64,000 nt of DNA. Origin: Zygnema cylindricum (lineage: Eukaryota > Streptophyta > Zygnematophyceae > Zygnematales > Zygnemataceae). The stretch lies in contig JBBHKE010001320.1 in the NCBI GenBank assembly GCA_037447655.1, positions 1-64,000 of the forward strand, in the 5' to 3' direction. How positions within the stretch are numbered: the first letter of the stretch is position 1; each line of letters opens with the position of its first letter. The translations under genes were made by a program, and so were the position numbers. Positions 57,308 through 64,000 of the stretch are shown here, piece by piece. A model generated the notes under the pieces. It was given only the letters and a program-made list of their open reading frames with translations, was not told the DNA's origin and did no database searches.

Positions 57308-58197
57308 TGTTGAAAAGAGGTAATTAATAGTTCACTTCCCTATTTTAGTTTTGTTTTAAAGAAAGAGAGTAAGGATCAAAAGCGCGCCATGGCTGCCGCC
57401 ATATTTAGAAAGTGGCAGTTTTTGCAGTTAAGGGTATTTTGGCTAAAATGATGCCTAGGTCTAGATTTGAACCTATGACCTCTAGATTCTTTATAGCCTA
57501 ACGCCTTAACCATTAAATCGTTACGAAACGATACACGTGACGGGTTTCATAAATGTATAAACATTAACGAAACAGCTAATTAACAGCAGACTAACCAAAC
57601 GGAGCAATTTCTGCATGTACGCGAAACTGAACCGTGTAAAATATGTTTTGATCGGACGGCCGGCATTATAGCCGCCACGCGAAGTGAGCTTTTTGGCGGC
57701 ATACGGATATAGAGTCACGCGGTGCCACGTGGCGCACATTATTTGATACCGGAGAAGATGGGAGGAGGAACCATGGCTTCCGATATGACAGGTGTCACCT
57801 TGTAGACCTTGTCGTACAATGGTTGTACAATAAGTACATCGCCCATTGTACCTTCTTCTACTTTATAGTGTTCCTATTGGATTAGGGTTTAATAGTAGGT
57901 AGTCGTGAGTAGGCAGACCGAGACTTAGTAATATTTAGGTACCTCTCTCTCTAAGAGAGCTTGTAACTATAAAGGTCATCTTTGACCAGCCATAACTTAC
58001 TGCTCGGGTGAGCAAATTCAGTGATTCTTTTTGCGTTTGACTCAGAGGAGTCTTGTCCTCACAAGGGTGAGAGTGGTCAGAATATTTGTGGGCCTGGGCG
58101 GCGCTTATTCAGCGGGAAAGTAGAAGGGGCAAATATTATCCTAGAGGCTTTACATAGGCTGCTCATTCTGTGGGTCAATGGAGACCACAGAATTTCA
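57308..58197 (+). repeat. 5' LTR of copia B1
   Basis: 890 bp, near-identical to 62605-63495. Contains a TATA-poor promoter region and, at 58178, an in-frame ATG that opens METTEFQVMGPPSR into gag. Confidence 0.95.
57447..57530 (-). other. tRNA-like segment in the B1 LTR (antisense to the element)
   Basis: Minus strand AATGGTTAAGGCGTTAGGCT, close to the D-arm/A-box of Ser/Leu tRNAs, is followed by ATAGGTTCAAATCTAGACC, a B-box-like T-arm. Repeated in the 3' LTR at 62744-62825. No complete cloverleaf. Confidence 0.6.
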
Positions 58198-58212
58198 GGT
58201 TATGGGCCCACC
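58198..58212 (+). promoter_or_regulatory. Primer-binding site of copia B1 (half initiator tRNA-Met)
   Basis: GGTTATGGGCCCACC follows the LTR immediately. From known plant initiator tRNA-Met, GGTGGGCCCATAACC spans the anticodon arm, so this is an exact 15-nt complement. Drosophila copia uses the same part of the tRNA. The ATG at 58202 is in frame with gag. Confidence 0.82.
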
Positions 58213-58884
58213 CTCTAGGGTGCCCATATTTGATGGATCAGACTTTCTTTATTGGGAAATGATGATGGAGGGAGAACTATTTGAGAAGCATCTATGGGGC
58301 ATAGTGTCTGGACAAATTCGATGAGAGGGACACGTTTTTCTGGCACCTCCGCCTCTACAGTTGGTAGAACAGCTGCCACCATCACCGAGGATGAAGATGA
58401 GGAAGGAGAAGAGATTGTCATAGAAGGAGAAAAGGAAGGAGTTGCAACTCAAGTAACACCATTGCCGAAGGCGATACCGGCAGCAGCACCACTAGCAACA
58501 ACGACAAGGGTTCAGACCGAAAGATCAGAGTATGAAAAGTGGAACTACAAAGACAAGGTTGCTAAGCTCTTAATTCTTAAAAGTGTAGCAAAGGGCATTG
58601 CCATTCCCTTTATGCATGTCAAATCTTCATCTCAGATTTGGATATCACTAGTTAACAAATATAAGAGTGGATCATTGCAGCAGCAACAGTTGGCAGAAAA
58701 TAAGGTTGCAGCTTATATTTATAAGGGAGGAAGTATGGATAATTATTGTAATGATTTAGGAGCATTGTTTGGAGAGTTAGAGAGTGCAGGTAACTCATGG
58801 TCTGAGAGACAAAGAGTGAACACATTAATGATGAAACTACCTGAAGAGTATGAGAATATCATTAACGGATTGCAGGACATGTGA
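58202..58884 (+). pseudogene. Copia B1 gag, N-terminal part
   Basis: MGPPSRVPIFDGSDFLYWEM leads to a TGA at 58322 because about 19 bp present in B2 are missing. The frame then resumes at 58294-58884 (YEKWNYKDKVAKLLILKSVA, YKGGSMDNYCNDLGALFGEL) and ends with TGA where B2 has a glycine codon. Confidence 0.88.
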
Positions 58885-58911
58885 GATAGCAATTCGAATT
58901 GGGATGACACA

Positions 58912-60192
58912 GTGGGAATGATTTTAGTGAAAGAAAGCACCATAGAGCTTAGGAGAGGGAGTCCAAGTGTTCAAGCATTGTCTGCAGGAGCTGATTGGCG
59001 GAAGCATGATGAGGAGAGAGGGAAAGATCCCTATCGAAACTTTGGTGGAAGAGGACAAGGAGGTGGCAGATTTGATAGACAGGGGAGAGGAACTTCTCGA
59101 GGAGGATTATGTCACTTCTGTAAGAAACCGGGACACTATATGGCAGATTGTGTCAGACTTGCAGATCTTCGACTGAAAGATGGTCAAGGAACCTCAAAGG
59201 ACGGAGGAAAGAAAAAGGCTTTCCTGACTCAAGTTCTTGATGAGGAAGTGGAAGAAAAAACGGAACCTGAAGAGGAGCTTGAGGAGCTTCTCCTTAATCC
59301 TAAAAACACTGAAAAGCATGTCGACATTCCACGGAGACAAAAGTGTGCTTTCGGAGGTAAGAGGGATCCACCCGAGGATGGGTGGATCATAGACTCAGGG
59401 GCTTCAATGCATATGTGCAAAGATAAGCGGTGGTTCACTAAACTGAGAAAGATCCCAACAGTTGAGATAGAGTACGGAGATGGTAGAGTAGAAACCACAA
59501 GTCTTGTTGGAACTGTTGACTTGAAGGTTCTAGTTGATGGAAAGGCCTCAATTGTAACACTCTCAAACGTTCTTTACATTCCACAACTTAGCAAGAACCT
59601 AGTCTCAACAGCTGTCCTAGATGAAAAGGAGTTTGCAACAGGAACTAGGAAAGGAATCTTCACAGCAAGCTTTGATAATGAGGTTTATTTCAGAGCTGAA
59701 AAGGGCAGTCAAGGAATGTTCAGAATTGTGCTTTGCAATGAAAAGAGTGTTCTCTACCCGTGTGCAAGTGAGATGATGCTTTGGCATAAAAGGTTGGGGC
59801 ATGTGCATCTAGATAGATTAAAGAAAATGAAAAAAAAGGGAATAGTGGAGGGTATTACTTTTGAAGATGATGAGACCTTTGATGATTGTAGTGGATGTGC
59901 CCAAGGGAAGATTCATAGACTTCCATTTCCAAAGGCAACCACATTTAGGAGAGAGAAAGTATTAGATCTAGTACACACTGATGTTTGGGGACCTGCTAGG
60001 TATGCTTCACATGGGGGGAAGAGATGGATGTTAACTATCACAGATGATTGGTCTAGATACACGAAGGTATACTTTCTCAGACATAAGTCAAAGGTATTGA
60101 GATGTTTCAAAGTGTATAAAGTATGGAGTGAAAAGCTACATGAAACCTCAATAAAAGAGATAAGAAGTGATAATGGGAAAGAATACACCTAA
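58912..60192 (+). pseudogene. Copia B1 gag zinc knuckle, protease, integrase (426 aa open)
   Basis: CCHC knuckle CHFCKKPGHYMADC; acidic stretch; aspartic protease WIIDSGASMHMCKD; pre-integrase LWHKRLGHVHLDRL and CSGCAQGKIHRLPFP; integrase first Asp in LVHTDVWGP and second in RSDNGKEYT. A stop and frameshift in an A-rich run follow. Same frame as the preceding gag piece, separated by one TGA. Confidence 0.92.
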
Positions 60193-60278
60193 GAAAAAAA
60201 GAATATCTTAAAGAAGAAGGAATTCATCATGAGAAAACTATTCCCTATAATCCGGAACAAAATGGAGTAGCAGAAAGA

Positions 60279-62042
60279 GTGAATAGAACTTTAGGAGATA
60301 TGTCCAGAAGTATGTTAAGTGATAAGAGGATAGGGTTGCAGTTTTGGGCTGAGTTTATGAACTATGCTAATTTCATCAAAAAAAGAGTCCTAACTTCAGC
60401 AAATAAGGAGGAAACTCCGTATGAGAGGTGGACAGGAAGAAAGCCTGATTTGTCTAGTTTGAGAGTGTTCGGAAGTCAAGTCTACAGTTTGGATTCCGAT
60501 AAGACTAAATGGAAGTTAGAGGGAAGAGGGAAACCAGGATATCTTGTAGGATATGATGAGAGCACAAAAGGATATCGAGTGTATGACTTGAAAAATAGAG
60601 ATATAATTTTGGTAAAACACATAGTGGTGATGAATGAAGAGAAGTCCATTGATCCATTCAAATATAATAAGGAAGTCAAAATCAGATTTGAAACGGATCA
60701 GTTTTTTGACTTTGACTTTGAAAATGAAGAGAAGGAAGAGGGAGAAAAAGAAAAATCTGCAGATCTACCAAAAGAGAAGGAGGAAAGGACAACATCCGAG
60801 GCAACGCCACAATACGAAGTGGAAACCGATGAGGAACTTGATGAGATACCGGAATTGGAAGATAGGGAAGCTGAAAATCTCCCAAAACGAAACCCAGGGA
60901 TGCCTTCCATACCGGCGTCCGATTTTGAAGGGGGAAGAAGAAGTAGTAAACGACTTCAAGAAAGACAAGTAAATAACCAACTCACAAAGATGTCTCACCC
61001 AGATGAACCTCAAACATACTTAGAGGCCATAAACACTCCAGAAAGTAGCCGGTGGATCACAGTTATAAATGAAAAAATGGCCTCTATCATGGAAGCCAAT
61101 ACATGGGAGTTGGTAGATTGTCCACCGGACCGAAAACCGATCGGATGTAAGTGGGTGTTTAAACTTAAATTAAACCCGGATAATACCATTGAGAGGTACA
61201 AAGCTAGGTTAGTTGCAAAATGTTATACACAGAAAGAGGGGATAGACTACGAAGAAACCTTTGCACCTGTAGTCAGATTTCCTTCTGTTAGAATCCTTTT
61301 AAGTATAGCCGCAGCGGAGGATATGGAAATCCACCAGATGGATATTAAAACTGCCTTTTTGCACGGAGAGTTGGAAGAAGAAATTTACATGAGGCAACCG
61401 GAAGGATTCGTGGAAAGTGGGGAAGAAAACAAAGTTTGCAAACTGATAAAATCACTCAATGGGCTTAAGCAAGCCCCGCGACAGTGGAATATAAAGCTCG
61501 ACGAATTTCTGACCGGTTTGGGGTATATCAGAATTAGTTCAGATCACTCTATATATTTATTTGAGGATGAGAATGGAGTGATATTTATTGCTATTTATGT
61601 GGATGATTTGTTGGTCTTAAGCAAGTCCTTAGATAAAATTAACAAACTAAAACGGGATGTTAGAAGCAGTTTTGATATGAAAGATCTTGGCGAAGCAAAG
61701 TACATTTTGGGAATTCAGATGGAGAGAGATAGAGGGAATAGAATTATAAGGCTCACTCAAAAAGAAGCAATCGGTAATATGCTAGAAAAATTTCAAATGG
61801 AGAAAGCAAACGGATGTACTACTCCCGTGGATTTGAAGAAAGTGAGTGAGGGGAGTGAAGAGGGAGGGATATTCATCATTAATGATGAGATGGACGAGAT
61901 AGAAAGAAAATTTATGGAAAATATCCCTTATCGGCAGATTGTAGGTAGTTTAATTTATTGTATGAACTGTACCCGTCCGGATATAGCTGCAGCTGTAGGT
62001 GTCCTTAGTAGAAATCTAAATGAACCAAGAAAGAGAGATTAG
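60279..62042 (+). pseudogene. Copia B1 integrase C-terminus and reverse transcriptase (587 aa open)
   Basis: After the frameshift: PEQNGVAERVNRTLGD (integrase Glu), WTGRKPDLSSLRVFGSQVYS, an acidic linker, and RT motifs: INEKMASIMEANTWELVDCP, CKWVFKLKLNPDNT, DYEETFAPVVRFPSV, QMDIKTAFLHGELEEEIYM, catalytic IAIYVDDLLVLSKS, DMKDLGEAKYILGIQMERD. Ends at TAG after EPRKRD, a position where copia proteins normally continue. Confidence 0.93.
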
Positions 62043-62153
62043 GAGGCTGCCAAAACAGTGATGAGGTATCTGGTGGGGACAAGGGAATTATGGTTGCATT
62101 TGGGAGGGGAGCACACTGACATCACCACTTAGAGTGATGCCAGTTATGGAGAT

Positions 62154-62591
62154 GTGCCTTTAAGGAGGTGTACGACTGGATATGTGTTGCAAATTGGATC
62201 CGGTGCATGTTGTTGGAGTAGCAAGCAACAAAAAGTAGTTGCTCAGTCCACTATAGAGGCTGAAAACATGGCTTCCTGTGCTGCCACCAAAGAATTAATG
62301 TGGGTTAAATCTCTTCTTGAAGAACTTAGGTTCATGAAGTTTGGAACTCAAAATGTTTTTTGTGATAATCAAGCTGCTATCTCGATTGCAGCTAATCCGA
62401 AACATCACTTCAAAGCTAAGCATATGGATATTAGACTAAGCTTTGTCAGAGAGAAGGTAGAAAATAAAATTATTAAACTGGTTCATAAAACTGATAGAGA
62501 AATGATTGCAGACATGATGACAAAAGCAGTGCCTTCCCCTAAGTTGATTTATTGCAGAGAAAACTGTGGATTAAAATTGAAAAGTGACTAG
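62154..62591 (+). pseudogene. Copia B1 RNase H domain
   Basis: TTGYVLQIGSGACCWSSKQQ, QSTIEAENMASCAATKELMW, VFCDNQAAISIAANPKHHFK, HMDIRLSFVREKVE and ADMMTKAVPSPKL are typical copia RNase H/C-terminal motifs. In frame with the RT piece but separated by two TAG codons. Confidence 0.92.
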
Positions 62592-62604
62592 GAATTAAGG
62601 GGAG
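62592..62604 (+). promoter_or_regulatory. Polypurine tract of copia B1
   Basis: GAATTAAGGGGAG directly precedes the 3' LTR and just follows the polyprotein stop. Confidence 0.85.
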
Positions 62605-63495
62605 TGTTGAAAAGAGGTAATTAATAGTTCACTTCCCTATTTTAGTTTTGTTTTAAAGAAAGAGAGTAAGGATCAATAGCGCGCCATGGCTGCCGCCATA
62701 TTTAGAAAGTGGCAGTTTTTGCAGTTAAGGGTATTTTGGCTAAAATATTGCCTAGGTCTAGATTTGAACCTTTGACCTCTAGATTCTATATAGCCTAACG
62801 CCTTAACCATTAAGGTGTTACGAAACGATACACGTGACGGGTTTCATAAATATATTAACATTAACGAAACAACTAATTAACAGCCGACTAACCAAAAGGA
62901 GCAATTTCTGCATGTACGCGAATCTGAACCGTGTAAAATATGTTTTGATCGGACGGCCGGCATTATAGCCGCCACGCGAAGTGAGCTTTTTGGCGGCATA
63001 CGGATATAGCGTCACGCGGTGCCACGTGGCGCCACATTATTTGATACCGGAGAAGATGGGAGGAGGAACCATGGCTTCCGATATGACAGGTGTCACCTTG
63101 TAGACCTTGTCGTACAATGGTTGTACAATAAGTACATCGCCCATTGTACCTTCTTGTACTTTATAGTGTTCCTATTGGATTAGGGTTTAATAGTAGGTAG
63201 TCGTGAGTAGGCAGACCGAGACTTAGTAATATTTAGGTACCTCTCTCTCTAAGAGAGCTTGTAACTATAAAGGTCATCTTTGACCAGCCATAACTTACTG
63301 CTCGGGTGAGCAAATTCAGTGATTCTTTTTGCGTTTGACTCAGGGGAGTCTTATCCTCACAAGGGTGAGAGTGGTCAGAATATTTGTGTGCCTGGGCGGC
63401 GCTTATTTAGCGGGAAAGTAGAAGGGGCAAATATTATCCTAGAGGCTTTACATAGGCTGCTCATTCTGTGGGTCAATGGAGACCACAGAATTTCA
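62605..63495 (+). repeat. 3' LTR of copia B1
   Basis: 891 bp partner of 57308-58197. It repeats the antisense tRNA-like segment (62744-62825). Confidence 0.95.
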
Positions 63496-64000
63496 GTACA
63501 GTTTACGCTACATCGCGAAACAAATAACGCACATTTGTTTCGACGGCGAAACAAATGCCGCGCTTATTTTCGACGGTCAGAATTAAATGTCAGTCTTCAT
63601 CGACGGCCGTGGTGCGAGCCGGAATTCCGGGATGGCCGCTTTGACGTTTTCAGACGTGGCGTGACCTGACGACACGTGGAGAGATAACATTTGGTTGCGA
63701 GAATTCCGCGGAGCATAAGGACGAGTGAAATATGGACACGCGTCCACTCAATGGCCATGATGTACACAAGCCGTAGAAAAAGTACATCGGCCGTAATACC
63801 TTTTTGTACGGTAAAGTCATATGATTGTTTCGTACATCAATACTAAGGGGCTTAGAGAGGGGTTTTAGGACTTATAATATTTTGGTAGGTAGCCGCCTCT
63901 CACCCAGGGAGCACTCTTGTATAAAGAGCTAACTTTGGCCAACCATATCTATCAACTCAGTTGACCATTTTCAGTGATTCTTTTTGCTGCGGACTCAGTG
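63496..64000 (+). repeat. Family C LTR, continuing past the window end
   Basis: 63840-64000 matches the LTR at 44470-44660 (CTTAGAGAGGGGTTTTAGGA, GTAGCCGCCTCT, ATCTATCAACTCAGTTGACC). 63496-63840 is taken as the preceding part of the same LTR. It is cut off at the window edge, so its element lies beyond. Confidence 0.65.

Larger units (their letters stand above)
57308..63495 (+). mobile_element. Ty1/copia element B1, full-length (6.19 kb), recent but mutated
   Basis: LTRs 57308-58197 and 62605-63495 (TGTTGAAAAG...GAATTTCA) differ at roughly 20 positions by eye, so insertion was fairly recent. Primer site at 58198, polypurine tract at 62592. Gag, protease, integrase, RT and RNase H are in copia order. 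Defects: a ~19-bp deletion early in gag, a TGA in gag (58882-58884), a frameshift in integrase near 60192, and TAG codons at 62040-62042 and near 62130. Confidence 0.95.

Noticed and set aside
57447-57530. Candidate tRNA gene in LTR
   Set aside because: A-box and B-box-like words are present but there is no full cloverleaf or acceptor stem, and the segment repeats in every family B LTR, so it is an LTR part.
1-64000. CRISPR arrays, bacterial operons, rRNA genes
   Set aside because: None seen. No regularly spaced repeats of CRISPR type, no ribosome-binding-site/operon layout and no rRNA-like sequence; spliced genes show this is eukaryotic DNA.

Overview
This window is nuclear DNA from a green plant (streptophyte). 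It holds two intron-containing housekeeping genes, both on the + strand, in a sea of transposable elements. The genes have GT-AG introns. One encodes an apparently plastid-targeted argininosuccinate lyase, and most of the mobile DNA is plant-type Ty1/copia, Ty3/gypsy, LINE, hAT and MITE material. The species cannot be fixed from the sequence. A DGAT2-type enzyme with an HPHG motif and a long N-terminal extension, rather than the EPHS form known from Arabidopsis, would fit a non-angiosperm lineage, but this is only a hint.

Layout. 1-270: reversed 3' tail of a LINE. 1618-6765: argininosuccinate lyase, 7 exons, 524 aa, apparently intact. 8.88-11.9 kb: nest of MITEs with hairpins. 13621-18766: DGAT2-family acyltransferase, 7 exons, 722 aa, apparently intact. 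18.8-21.2 kb: intergenic DNA with simple repeats. 21.19-22.90 kb and 32.09-34.01 kb: 5' and 3' parts of a degraded LINE, separated by two copia elements (B2 on +, 22901-27085; B3 on -, 27086-31923). 34.8-38.0 kb: dead hAT transposase gene (-) split by a solo LTR. 38.5-43.5 kb: MITE-rich tandem segmental duplication. 44.3-45.9 kb: deleted copia remnant. 45879-52039: full-length but mutated copia element A (-). 52.04-54.76 kb: gypsy/copia chimera (-) with its LTR. 54798-55357: hAT-type MITE with a perfect 8-bp target duplication. 55406-56115: large foldback element. 56.3-57.3 kb: LTR fragments. 57308-63495: nearly complete copia element B1 (+), apparently inserted in another LTR that resumes at 63496 and runs off the window.

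The two genes share no obvious pathway: one makes arginine and the other probably makes triacylglycerol or a related acyl ester. The rest of the window is a record of nested transposition. Points of most interest: (i) the copia elements place a primer-binding site matching the anticodon arm of initiator tRNA-Met (Drosophila copia style) directly after the 5' LTR, and the ATG in that site is in frame with gag; (ii) LTRs of one copia family carry antisense tRNA-like segments at a constant position; (iii) two copies of this family share the same pol stop codon; (iv) a gypsy protease is fused in frame to a copia integrase; (v) a hAT gene is cut by a solo LTR, beside MITEs with hAT hallmarks. All calls are from reading the sequence and from family knowledge; no searches were run.
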